From assembly GCA_950097015.1 (NCBI GenBank), contig CATNEN010000034.1:1626501-1690500 (forward strand): a DNA stretch of 64,000 nt, given 5' to 3'. Made by a program: the position numbers and the translations under genes. The notes beneath the pieces were generated by a model. That model made no database searches. It was not told the origin of the DNA and was given only the letters and a program-made list of their open reading frames with translations. This document shows positions 49,401 to 60,080 of the stretch, piece after piece. The stretch comes from Macrostomum hystrix (lineage: Eukaryota > Platyhelminthes > Macrostomidae). Positions within the stretch are counted from its first letter, which is position 1; every line of letters starts with the position of its first letter.

Positions 49401-50704
49401 CCTGCACAATCTATGCTATGATTCAATCGCCGCTTACCGTGGCGGACGTGAAGGTGTAGTCGTATCCGTCGGGGTTAACCACGGGCATGAAGTACCAGTC
49501 GAACCTGTTCAGCAGGTCCACCACCGCAGCCTGACCGCTCTTGTAGTCGTTGATGAACTCCTTGATGATGTAGTTGAGGGTTGCGGGGGCTAGCCACTCG
49601 CGAGCGTGGATGGCGGCGTCGATGACGACGACGGGCTTGTTGGCGGCGCGGTTATTGCTGACCTCCAGCACAAGGAGCCGGCGGCCCTCGTAGGAGGTGC
49701 CGATATTCCTGATGGTGGCGATGTCCGAGTTGGCCGCTGCCAGACCCTCAAGCCAAGTGAAGATCTGTGCAGATGACAGTGAGGTGAGGTGGGTGTTGGG
49801 AGATGAGGTGGGTGCAGGAGATGAGGTGGGTGCAGGAGATGAGGTGGGTGCAATGAGGGGGGTGCATGGAGGTGAGGTTGGTGCTATTAGGTAAGTGGTT
49901 GCTTGGAGAAGGCAAGGCATTAATAACTCACTTCCGGTGACCTGGCGAAGAAGGTGGATGGATCATTGTTGAAGACCACAGCGTTACGCGAGTTCTGCAC
50001 GTCTGTCTTCAGCAGCAGGCTGCAACAGGGGTTGCATGGAGTTATTAAGAATGTGTTGATGCGAACACCGCAAACATGTCAAGACAGCCTCACCTGCCGA
50101 CATCCTTCTGCAGGATATCGAACTTGAGTCCTCGCTGGCTGAGGAAGCTCTGAAACTCGGCGACCCGAGCTGGGGGCACGACAAGGCTCTCCGGGTGACC
50201 CAGGTGGTTCTCAGTGGCCACAATGATCTGAGAGACATTGGTTGGTGCAGTGTGAAAACTCGGCAGCTCAATACTCTACTCACACTACTCAGCAGCTCAA
50301 TACTCTACTCACACTACTCAGCAGCTCAATACTCTACTCACACTGCTCAGCAGCTCAATACTCTACTCACACTGCTCAGCAGCTCAGTTCTCTACTCACA
50401 CTGCTCAGCAGCGGAACACTCCAGTCACTCAACTGAAGTCTGGAAGATCAGCAGTTTAAGCTTCGGTTTACTCACGCTCATGTCATCTGAGAATTTTCTT
50501 ATCTCCTCAGCAGCCTCATTAGATAGGGAACTCAGAAAGAATTCGTTAAACCTGAAATATTTGGCGTTAATGTTCAGGACAAGTAAAATGCATAGGGTGA
50601 TGCTGTATTTGAAGTGCTTACCCAATGAGCTGCTCGTTCTGGCTGATGGCTGCTGAAGCCAAGGCCAGCTGAAGGCAGCAGATAATGACGTCAAATATTT
50701 GCAT
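46451..50704 (-). CDS. Secreted A-type metallocarboxypeptidase (M14A), 8 exons, complete
   Basis: Coding exons are 50704-50622, 50551-50476, 50227-50094, 50019-49932, 49764-49438, 48710-48417, 47805-47718 and 46638-46451. All junctions are GT-AG and phases join to 425 codons, the usual size of a procarboxypeptidase. Residues 1-20 (MQIFDVIICCLQLALASAAI) are a signal peptide. An activation propeptide follows (ESLVVPPARVAEFQSFLSQRG). The zinc ligands are H180 and E183 (IHAREW) and H311 (SFHSYGQ). Substrate-binding residues are R182, R241 (FWRKTR), N256-R257 and Y364, and the catalytic base is E387 (LELR). F371 in GGSFDW occupies the specificity pocket position, which is Ile in bovine A and Asp in B enzymes, so hydrophobic C-terminal residues are the likely substrates. 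The two cysteines of the bovine A-type disulfide near NRN are both absent. Likely a secreted digestive or processing enzyme. Confidence 0.95.
46735..47475. repeat. 16-bp tandem repeat in carboxypeptidase intron 7
   Basis: The unit tctcatctctcccctg (variants ccttg, ccactg, tttcat) fills most of the intron between exons 7 and 8. A longer block with atgaatctcatttctaag is duplicated near 46820 and 46918. Confidence 0.95.
47905..48300. repeat. 18-bp tandem repeat in carboxypeptidase intron 6
   Basis: The unit gatccccatatccactgt occurs about 22 times with practically no variation, which suggests recent expansion. It shares gatccccatat with the 18-bp array at 45326-46165. Confidence 0.97.
48737..49420. 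repeat. 26-29 bp tandem repeat in carboxypeptidase intron 5
   Basis: The core ccctgcacaatccatgggac alternates with tgtgatc, tgtggtc and tctgtgatc joints. Variants are ctaggg, ccaagg and ctatgg. Confidence 0.95.
49800..49851. repeat. 18-bp repeat, three copies, in intron 4
   Basis: agatgaggtgggtgcagg occurs three times between exons 4 and 5. Confidence 0.85.
50265..50410. repeat. 29-bp tandem repeat in intron 2
   Basis: About five copies built on agctcaatactctactcaca and ctactcagc, between exons 2 and 3. Confidence 0.9.
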
Positions 50705-51084
50705 TGATTCCTGTTTTAGTCACACTTCTAAAGACCACAAAAAGTCTGCTTTAAATTGCGTCGAGTCGCTGGTTTCATGTTTTATACGAGTTAACTGTTA
50801 GCAGTGGACCAGTCTGAACTGGTTCTGATACGTAGAATCGAAACAGACATTGTACCAGGTTAACTTTGACTAGCAGTTATTAATGGCTTGTCAAAGTAGC
50901 ATATCTTCTAGTTGACAGACTGGCTTTTTAGAATTTGTGTGGGAAGTCGTCAGCCCGTTCCAATTATTTTATAATCTCAATTGCTTGCTTTTTTAATTTG
51001 CCTGACTACGAGTATTAGCTTCCTTTTTGCCCCCTTAATAATTCTCTAAACATTTGCTGGGTCGCTTCACATTTTCTTAATTCC
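50705..51084. promoter_or_regulatory. 5' flank of the carboxypeptidase gene
   Basis: Unique AT-rich sequence upstream of the minus-strand ATG. No clear TATA box or other site could be fixed. Confidence 0.25.
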
Positions 51085-51360
51085 TAAGGGTAAAAACGGG
51101 ATTCCCAAAGACAAGAAAGATAATTCCCAAGGGCAAAAAGGGTATTCCCAAGGACAAGAAAGAGAATTCTTAAGGGAATAAAGAGATTCCCAAGGACAAG
51201 AAAGGGGATTCCCAAGGACAAGAAAGGGGATTCCCAAGGACAAGAAAGGGGATTCCCAAGGACAAGAAAGGGGATTCCCAAGGACAAGAAAGGGGATTCC
51301 CAAGGACAAGAAAGGGGATTCCCAAGGACAAGAAAGGGGATTCCCAAGGACAAGAAAGAT
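51085..51360. repeat. 22-bp tandem repeat
   Basis: The unit begins ggattcccaaggacaagaaa. The central copies are identical and the edges are degenerate. Confidence 0.95.
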
Positions 51361-51861
51361 AATTACAAAGTTCAAAAAAGGGATTCCCCTGGGCATGGCA
51401 TCGGATTCCCAGGAGGTGCGAAACGGTATAGCCAGGGTGGAGTGAAAATGGATTTCCAGGGAGAAGGAATTGGATTTCTGCTATCGAATGCGAGCTCACC
51501 GTCTTTCCGTAATCACATGCTCATTGGCTCATCCTGGCAGCCAATGAGAGTCGACCTGAAACGTAGGTAGCATCATTTATTCGACCAGCATCCGTGGACA
51601 GCAAGGTTTCTTGCGCTGCGCTGAAAGCTGCCAGAATCCCTTTCTCTTTCTTGTCTAACGAAGTTCATCTGATTTCTGGTGAGTCAATTAGATAATAGTT
51701 ACAGCTGAAAAGTTTCCATTAGTGAAAAGCTTTAGCTTTTTCGAATCGAGGCGGCGACTCTAATAAAACAAGGAATTCGCCCCGCTTCGTTCTAAAACTA
51801 ACAAAATGAAAGCGACTTTTTTAGTCATTTGCGGCACAACAAAAACTATTCCCATTTGCAG
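51361..51861 (+). promoter_or_regulatory. Promoter area and possible non-coding first exon of the peptide gene
   Basis: CCAAT-type words lie at about 51523-51545. A good 5' splice site (TTCTG/GTGAGT) lies at 51678/51679 and a 3' site (CCCATTTGCAG) at 51861. Together they suggest a non-coding first exon ending at 51678. Its start is unknown. Confidence 0.4.
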
Positions 51862-51873
51862 AGACCCGATAAA

Positions 51874-54800
51874 ATGTCACCGAGCCTGTGCTTTGTCCTG
51901 TGCCTCCTGGCTGCAGGTAAGTGACTCGGCGGCCACTCTGAGACTAGCAGCCTCTAACACCATAACTAAGACTCATCCAGCAGTTAACACCCCCTTGGCT
52001 TTTCTAACCCTCTGACTCATCCAGCAGTTAACACCCCCTTGGCTTTTCTAACCCTCTGACTCATCCAGCAGTTAACACCCCCTTGGCTTTTCTAACCCTC
52101 TGACTCATCCAGCAGTAAACACCCCTTGGCTTTTCTAACCCTCTGACTCATCCAGCAGTTAACACCCCCTTCGCTTTTCTAACCCTCTGACTCATCCAGC
52201 AGTAAACACCCCTTGGCTTTTCTAACCCTCTGACTCATCCAGCAGTTAACACCCCCTTGGCTTTTCTAACCCTCTGACTCATCCAGCAGTAAACACCCCT
52301 TGGCTTTTCTAACCCTCTGACTCATCCAGCAGTTAACACCCCCTTGGCTTTTCTAACCCTCTGACTCATCCAGCAGTTAACACCCCCTTGGCTTTTCTAA
52401 CCCTCTGACTCATCCAGCAGTAAACACCCCTTGGCTTTTCTAACCCTCTGACTCATCCAGCAGTTAACACCCCCTTGGCTTTTCTAACCCTCTGACTCAT
52501 CCAGCAGTAAACACCCCTTGGCTTTTCTAACCCTCTGACTCATCCAGCAGTTAACACCCCCTTGGCTTTTCTAACCCTCTGACTCATCCAGCAGTTAACA
52601 CCCCCTTGGCTTTTCTAACCCTCTGACTCATCCAGCAGTAAACACCCCTTGGCTTTTCTAACCCTCTGACTCATCCAGCAGTTAACACCCCCTTGGCTTT
52701 TCTAACCCTCTGACTCATCCAGCAGTTAACACCCCCTTGGCTTTTCTAACCCTCTGACTCATCCAGCAGTAAACACCCCTTGGCTTTTCTAACCCTCTGA
52801 CTCATCCAGCAGTTAACACCCCTTCTGGCCTTTCCAACCCTCTGACTCATCTTGTAGTTAACGCCTCGCCACCTCTCTAACTCGCTTGACTCCTCTGACC
52901 CTAAAAGTTCACTAAGAACTGTATGCCACAGAATTGGCGTGACATTTTTTGACTAATTAAAAACTGCGCTGTCGCCGTTGACAGATGAGAACTTTCCCTC
53001 AGACTAGCACTCTAAATCGACTCACAATTCGCACAGCTCAGTGTGAGATTGCATGGACTCATAAGCCCCTATGAATTGCTCACACATTAGAGTGGCATGA
53101 ATAGCACGGCAATATAACTGGAGGCTGTTCGACTGCTTTTATGACAAATCCTCCACGCCTACTACCGTAAAAAGGCTGGCCGTATTGGTGAAATTTTCCA
53201 ATCGAAGCGCCTATAAAATCCCTACTCTTATGTTGTTTGTGCTATCGAAAATAGCATCTGAATTTACTAGTTGCTTTAAGACTACAGGAAATAGCTCAAC
53301 CTTTGAAAGAAAATACGTTCAAATTACACAACAAGACATGGTAGACTAGACAATGAGATTCCCGTGTAGACAATGAGATTATTTGGTAGACAGTGAGATC
53401 TATTGGAATTATTTCAAGTAGATTAACAATTAGCTGGAGGAAAACACATGTCACATTACTGGGACAAAAATTTATGGTTTATCATTTTTGCCGGATTTTT
53501 AGAAATCCTTATAATTAGAGGCTTTGTATTCACAAACTAAGCAAGACATGGTGTGACTGCAACCTCTCAGCCCCTGAATTAGTAATAGAAGTAATAGAAT
53601 GCCAATATTCTGTCGCATTAGTGTGAAGGCAGATTCTATTTGAAAGGTGTCGCGTTTGAAGCGTGAGAAATTGCAAAAAAAACAAAATTTATTCGAGATT
53701 TTCTGTCATTTTCGACACATTTTTCTGGGGGCTGCTGCCTAAAAGCTTAAAAAGGGCAATAGTAAGCCTGACATTTTCATTTTTGTTTATCATTTCAGCA
53801 GGAGTCGTTCTGGCGGCTCCCAGTCACTCGGAAGACTTTGAAGAGACTTTCTAGTGAGTTACACTCATGCTTTGTACAAACTATATTCATTCGCTCTAAT
53901 ATTTTACCTATTCCTACCCTGTCCTGTCCTGTCCTGTCCTGTCCTATCCTATCCTATCCTGTCCTGTCCTGTCCTGTCCTGTCCTGTCCTGTCCTATCCT
54001 ATCCTGTCCTATCCTGTCCTGTCCTGTCCTGTCCTGTCCTATCCTATCCTGTCCTATCCTGTCCTGTCCTGTCCTTTTCTATCCTTTCCTGTCCTATCCT
54101 GTCCTGTCCTGTCCTTTTCTATCCTTTCCTGTCCTATCCTGTCCTGTCCTGTCCTTTTCTATCCTTTCCTGTCCTTTCCTGCCCTGTCCTTTCCTGTCCT
54201 GTCCTGTCCTTTCCTATCCTGTCCTGTCCTTTCCCGTCCTGTCCTGTCCTGTCCTGTCCTTTTCTATCCTTTCCTGTCCTATCATGTCCTGTCCTATCCT
54301 TTTCTATCCTTTCCTGTCCTTTCCTGCCCTGTCCTTTCCTGTCCTGTCCTGTCCTTTCCTATCCTGTCCTGTCCTTTCCCGTCCTGTCCTGTCCTATCCT
54401 GTCCTGTCCTTTCCCGTCCTGTCCTATCCTTTCCTATCCTGTCCTATCCTTTCCTATACTGTCCTATCCTGTCCTATCCTGTCCTTTCCTGTCCTATCCT
54501 GTCCTATCCTGTCCTATCCTGTCCCATCCTATCCTGTCCTATCCTGTCCTATCCTGTCCTATCCTGTCCTATCCTGTCCTATCCTGTCCTATCCTATCCT
54601 GTCCTATCCTATCCTGTCCTATCCTATCCTGTCCTATCCTATCCTGTCCTATCCTATCCTGTCCTATCCTATCCTGTTCTATCATGCACAGTCTTATCTT
54701 TGCTACTCTGCTATTCGAATAAAGTTAGAGTCTAAGTCGCAAACGCTGACCTTCAGTTCGTGTACCTGTCACTCAAAGTGCTCCCCTCAGTTAAAAGGGC

Positions 54801-55539
54801 CTAATGAGCATGTTGTCGCGGGCGCTAGACTCCACCTAAGCAGTGATTTAAACCATTGCCGACTTGTGTAAGCTGAGCCTGTTGGTCGCATTCCAACACT
54901 AATTATCAGTCTAGTAAGGTCTGGCAAGTCTGTACACTGTGCATTATTATATATAATACAGCACTGCCTGTGTCAGCTCAGTCGCCGTGTCTCTCGGGAT
55001 TCCATTGGTTGGCGTTTTCCTCATGATCCATTAGTGAGAACTTTCTCATCCATCCCGTAAGGCCTGTGCGCTACCAGCTGATAATCCTCGTGCGGCTGGG
55101 GAGGACAGATCATAAAATAAGTTTTTTTCATAACAACCAGCGCCTCAGGGCAACCTTATTGCATTCATGGATACAGATAGACGTCATCGGGAAATTGTAC
55201 AGACTAAAAAGAGCTCTTGAAGTTTTATATACGAAGAATGATTTGAATAGTCTCTGCTTAAGAGGAAAACTCGAGAATTATTTAATAAATTTACTATGAA
55301 AATCCCTCCCTGACTCACTCGCACCCTCCCTGACTCACTCGCACCCCTCCCTGACTCACTCGCACCCCTCTGAATCACGCGCACCCCGCCTCCCTTGCAG
55401 CAAGCGCGGCTGGCCAGTCCGTTACGTGACTGGCGGCGGGGTGATGGAGATCAAACGCAATGCCGCCAGCTCGCGCCAGCTGTTCGAGGCCATGATGGGC
55501 CTGAGGAAGCGCGAGCACTGGCTTGAGCAGAGGCGGTGA
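51874..55539 (+). CDS. Candidate neuropeptide or peptide-hormone precursor, 3 coding exons, 78 aa
   Basis: Coding exons are 51874-51916, 53799-53853 and 55401-55539, with GT-AG borders and matching phases (1 and 2). The product starts with a signal peptide MSPSLCFVLCLLAAAGVVLA, then an acidic spacer APSHSEDFEETFY. KR follows, then GWPVRYVTGGGVMEI, KR, NAASSRQLFEAMMGL, RKR, and a short tail EHWLEQRR. This is the layout of a secreted prohormone cut by furin or PC-type convertases. There are no Cys residues after the signal peptide, and no Gly precedes a cleavage site, so amidation is not predicted. I do not recognise either peptide. The alternative is a small secreted protein with chance dibasic sites; the last part could also act uncut as one amphipathic helix. 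Exon prediction is by eye, supported by phase and signal. Confidence 0.7.
52010..52850. repeat. 43-44 bp tandem repeat in intron of the peptide gene
   Basis: Each unit includes ctgactcatccagcagt, then either taacacccccttggc or aaacaccccttggc, then ttttctaaccc. The two forms alternate in an A/B or A/A/B pattern. The remainder of this intron (52851-53798) is unique and holds no gene I can support. Confidence 0.95.
53915..54680. repeat. Pentanucleotide array (TCCTG/TCCTA) in intron of the peptide gene
   Basis: About 150 copies of tcctg, tccta, tcctt and related forms. The right part is a regular 10- or 15-bp alternation, and longer blocks are duplicated in the middle. Confidence 0.97.
54690..55302. 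other. Unique intron sequence of the peptide gene
   Basis: No repeat, RNA or extra exon recognised. Confidence 0.45.
55303..55385. repeat. 20-22 bp tandem repeat next to the last exon of the peptide gene
   Basis: About four copies of ctccctgactcactcgcacc end just before the pyrimidine tract of the exon at 55401. Confidence 0.9.
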
Positions 55540-55786
55540 AACAAGTTGAACAGAAGAAGAAAATGATTTCTTCACAGAATTTCACTTTGAAATCTTGATT
55601 TCCTGTCTGACCCATCAGCCCGTTCGCCGCATTCTTTGAAGTGGACAATTGTTTAGTCAAACTGTGCTCCAATCTTCAGTAAATACAAAAAACACCGACT
55701 AAAAACTGTCGCATCTTCGGTTAACCATGCAGAAAACAGCAAACTTTTGGTGTTTACTGTGGCATTAACTTGTAAACTAGCAGTTC

Positions 55787-56000
55787 TATGGGATTGTCTG
55801 GTCTATGGCCTTGTCTGTTCTATGGGATTGTCTGGTCTATGGCCTTGTCTGTTCTATGGGATTGTCTGGTCTATGGCCTTGTCTGTTCTATGGGATTGTC
55901 TGGTCTATGGCCTTGTCTGTTCTATGGGATTGTCTGTTCTAACGGATTGTCTGTTCTATGGGATTGTCTGTTCTATGGGATTGCCTGTTCTATGGGATCT
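55787..56000. repeat. 34-bp tandem repeat
   Basis: The unit is built on gtctggtctatggccttgtc plus tgttctatgggatt. It degenerates to the right. Confidence 0.93.
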
Positions 56001-56009
56001 TTCGTTCTG

Positions 56010-56817
56010 GGTAATTGCTGGCTAATTGGATTAGCCTACGAGCTTAAAGGGGGGTTGATCTGTTTAGAGGATCTGAACATTTTTTATTAGCAGCAGGCCT
56101 TTTCAGACTGAAACTGGCTGATGTGGCGGTACCACCAGAGGCTGGCGCAACATCAAAGCAATAAGACAGACAATTAGTCTGGGTAGTTGCTCTTGCCAGG
56201 TGAATGACTGTTCAAAATAAGAAATAAAGCTATGAGAATATCTATATTTTTGCAGTCACAAATGGCAATGGCCATTGAAAAATGTTGCCTCTATAAATAG
56301 GGATGCTTAGGCAACGCCATGGCAAGCTTAGAACAGTAAAAAAATCGACTGTTGCCGTAAGAAGGCCTTATTCTGTATTCGGATCGCTCATCTGTTTATT
56401 CTCTCCTCGGCCTCCATTTTATCCACTTCTCTCCAAACACCTAAGCCTGCTCTTTAGCTTCGCAATCAACCGTGTCGAGCTGCCGCTGGCAAGATCTCTG
56501 GGGCATTGTTCCCCGGTGGCCCTGCAGAGTCAATATTTGAGCGCTTTTGACTTTGCCTTCTAGCCATGCGGGATGCCCTTAGCAATATGTGTACTGGCAG
56601 GCACACATTTTGGCGGCGGGATCCAGCGCCACCTGACACAATGAAGCTAAGTCATTAGCTAGATGGTAAATTTTTCGCAGCTATTGTGTGAGGAAATCAA
56701 GGCAAATAAGCGAAAATATTCACCCGGCGGCTTAAACTACCATGAACTTCTTCATTTTCGGAGTTAAGTTGAACAAAGCTATCTGGAAAGCAATCGTGAT
56801 AAATAGGCCAGTTTATG
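56010..56817. other. Unique spacer
   Basis: No gene, RNA or mobile element recognised. An 86-codon plus frame at 56303-56563 has no recognisable features. Confidence 0.45.
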
Positions 56818-57750
56818 GTTCACAACACAATCCAGAGACTGCGGTTGATGGTTCACAACACAATCCAGAGACTGCGGTTGATGGTTCACAACACAATCCA
56901 GAGACTGTGGTTGATTGATGGTTCACAACACAATCCAGAGACTGCGGTTGATTGATGGTTCACAACACAATCCAGAGACTGTGGTTGATTGATGGTTCAC
57001 AACACAATCCAGAGACTGTGGTTGATTGATGGTTCACAACACAATCCAGAGACTGTGGTTGATTGATGGTTCACAACACAATCTAGAGACTGTGGTTGAT
57101 TGATGGTTCACAACACAATCCAGAGACTGTGGTTGATTGATGGTTCACAACACAATCCAGAGACTGTGGTTGATTGATGGTTCACAACACAATCCAGAGA
57201 CTGTGGTTGATTGATGGTTCACAACACAATCTAGAGACTGTGGTTGATTGATGGTTCACAACACAATCCAGAGACTGTGGTTGATTGATGGTTCACAACA
57301 CAATCCAGAGACTGTGGTTGATGGTTCACAACACAATCCAGAGACTGCGGTTGATGGTTCACAACACAATCCAGAGACTGTGGTTGATTGATGGTTCACA
57401 ACACAATCTAGAGACTGTGGTTGATTGATGGTTCACAACACAATCCAGAGACTGTGGTTGATTGATGGTTCACAACACAATCCAGAGACTGTGGTTGATG
57501 GTTCACAACACAATCCAGAGACTGCGGTTGATGGTTCACAACACAATCCAGAGACTGTGGTTGATTGATGGTTCACAACACAATCCAGAGACTGTGGTTG
57601 ATTGATGGTTCACAACACAATCTAGAGACTGTGGTTGATGGTTCACAACACAATCTAGAGACTGTGGTTGATGGTTCACAACACAATCTAGAGACTGTGG
57701 TTGATGGTTCACAACACAATCTAGAGACTGTGGTTGATGGTTCACAACAG
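56818..57750. repeat. 33/37-bp tandem repeat
   Basis: The unit is gatggttcacaacacaatcc plus agagactgtggtt, with or without an extra gatt (37 or 33 bp). Single-base variants are ctagag and gcggtt. It fades out by about 57860. Confidence 0.95.
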
Positions 57751-57859
57751 AATTCAGAGACTTACGTTGTGAATTTAAAGGCAAGTTTAGAAGCTGTTGT
57801 TTTGGACGGGGACCATTATCCAGAGACTGTTGCTAAGATTCCCACGGACCCGAGGTTGA

Positions 57860-58400
57860 AATTAAAGTCAGGTGCATTTTTATCTGGGATTTCCGCTATC
57901 AAGTAGAGTCTCACCCTGATATCATGCATGCACTGTCACTGTACTTAATTCGCTTGCATTGCATGCCAATTTATTCGTCCTGCCTGCTTAAAAATGGGCT
58001 TCCGAGAGCGTCTGCAAAATCAAATTATGTAAGCGCCTAATTGATCGGGCGCAAATGTATTGAGGGACGACGGGAAAGAAACTAACCCTAGAAATCTTGA
58101 TCATGCAGCGATTTTCTGAGGAAATTTCAATCAGATCTGCAGTCAGCTCAAACCGATGCAATACATGCATTGGCATATGCACTCGAAAATGGAGACGGCA
58201 TGCTTGTGAAGCTGGGCAATTAATTGGGAATTGTAACAAAAAACTCTTTGCAGTTCCTATTGTTCGCCACGAAGGTTAGACTCAGCCGAATGTATCAAAT
58301 GCTTCTGCATGTTTAGGGCGAAATGGAATATAACTTAACTTCGACAAGTACGAGCTCGTATAGGGGCTCGTTGAGCTGGGTCGCCATCATAAGTGCGCAT
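57860..58400. other. Unique spacer
   Basis: No supported gene. Short frames on both strands do not resemble known proteins. Confidence 0.4.
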
Positions 58401-58690
58401 GGCACAAGCGCGCCCGTGTATTTTAAGACAAAGTCTGGCACAGGCGCGCAGAGGCATTAGCGCGCACGTTTTGACTTGCACAAGAGCGCGGTAGAAAGTG
58501 CTCAGCACTGACATAAGCGCGCACTATCACAAGACCGCACTGACATAAGCGCGCTGTCAGAGTTTGGCTTAAGCGCGCCCTATCACAAGACCGCACTGAC
58601 ATAAGCGCGCTGTCAGAGTTTGGCTTAAGCGCGCACTATCACAAGACCGCACTGACATAAGCGCGCTGTCAGAGTTTGGCACAAGCGCGC
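58400..58690. repeat. 56-bp tandem repeat rich in GCGCGC
   Basis: Three regular copies with ccgcactgacataagcgcgc start at 58535, 58591 and 58647. Looser copies of the aagcgcgc word lie to the left. Confidence 0.85.
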
Positions 58691-58710
58691 AATGCAATAA
58701 ACAAAAGCAG

Positions 58711-59215
58711 TCAAGTTGCTACATCGTCAATGTGCGCCGTCAAAGTGAGAAATACTATCTCGTCGATGCGACCAATGCGCAGAAGGTTAGAAGCATAAAA
58801 AATTCGCGTGGATCGCAGCAGTGACTGTTTCATTGTGCGGCGTCTAATGCGCCGACCGTCTTCACTGCGAATGCAGTCGTGACGGAACGCTTGAATGGCA
58901 TGCATTAGGCAGTCCAAGTTCTCCCATAGGTTCGGATGGTATGGTACGACTCAACATCGCAATTTTATCGGCTGGCGAGTCCGAACACAGAGAACCGCTC
59001 GCTGCCAATGCGATCGAGCCAGAACGTTCGCATGTACTCGTAGTCGTGAAGCCTTCGCAGCGCAGCCAAGTTCTCGTTGGATACCTGGAGGAAGTTTTGG
59101 CTCGTAGGCACGCGGTTCTGCGGAAGAAGGCGATCCAGAGCTGAAGCAATACGCTCACTGGACAGAAGGGCCAAAACTAGAAGCTTCTTCAGCCAGATTT
59201 TGACTGCTGGAACAT
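58711..59215 (-). pseudogene. Decayed MULE-type transposase fragment
   Basis: The minus strand reads KIWLKKLLVLALLSSERIAS, then about 40 residues later YEYMRTFWLDRIG and SERFSVFGLASR, then in a shifted frame CDVESYH. This matches the end of the MULE transposase domain, where a Tyr/Trp-rich segment is followed by an RTNNxxExxH motif. Further pieces (NLDCLMHAIQAFRHDCIRS) would be the part after it, in a third frame. The fragment is truncated and has several frame changes. Confidence 0.5.
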
Positions 59216-59229
59216 TCCGAAGCAGTGTC

Positions 59230-59800
59230 TTAAGACCCCACTATTTAAACTTGGCCACAATACTTTGAGCGTAATAAAACCAGAATCCAGACACTTGGCA
59301 GGCTGGAAAAACGGACTGTGCAACGGACTGTTCTCGTTAGAAAACTGTTAGACTCCTTAGAAATCCGTTAGACTCCATTTTTAACTGTTCAACATATAAA
59401 AAAACTTTTTGACGCATTTAGAAACCTGTTGGACACGTTTAGAAAAATGTGGACACATTTATAAAACTATTAATACAAGTCATTGAATTAAAGTCTGCTT
59501 TGCACATTTTACCATTCATATCAAACACACACATGGGTGAGAAAAGCTGTGATGTAACCAATTTATAAATGTGCACTGACTGTCTCGCCATGGGGTTGAC
59601 ACAGCTATGTACATTTGACACAGTGAAATTCTTATCAGTGTGCTCACTTTTAATAAAACTGGCCCTGATGCAATCATTAAAATTGGCAGTGGTATGCACG
59701 TTGACAAAACTGGCTCTGATTGAATGCATTAAAAATCCAATCTAAAACCGTTTTTCGAATATTTAATCCCCTTAGCAATGAAGTTAAGCTTAATCAAATT
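59230..59800. other. Spacer with weak degenerate repeats
   Basis: Loosely repeated words (ctgttagactcc, acacatttagaaa) occur at 59335-59470. Otherwise nothing is recognised. Confidence 0.4.
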
Positions 59801-59807
59801 ACGTGTA

Positions 59808-60080
<273 letters not shown>

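Noticed and set aside
46451-50704. B-type carboxypeptidase
   Set aside because: The specificity position holds Phe, not Asp.
53838-54871. Three overlapping plus frames of SCPVLSCPVL type
   Set aside because: A pentanucleotide repeat without stops, lying inside an intron of the peptide gene.
51874-55539. Galanin or PDF homolog
   Set aside because: Only a GW start after KR, or a few scattered residues, are shared; not enough for homology.
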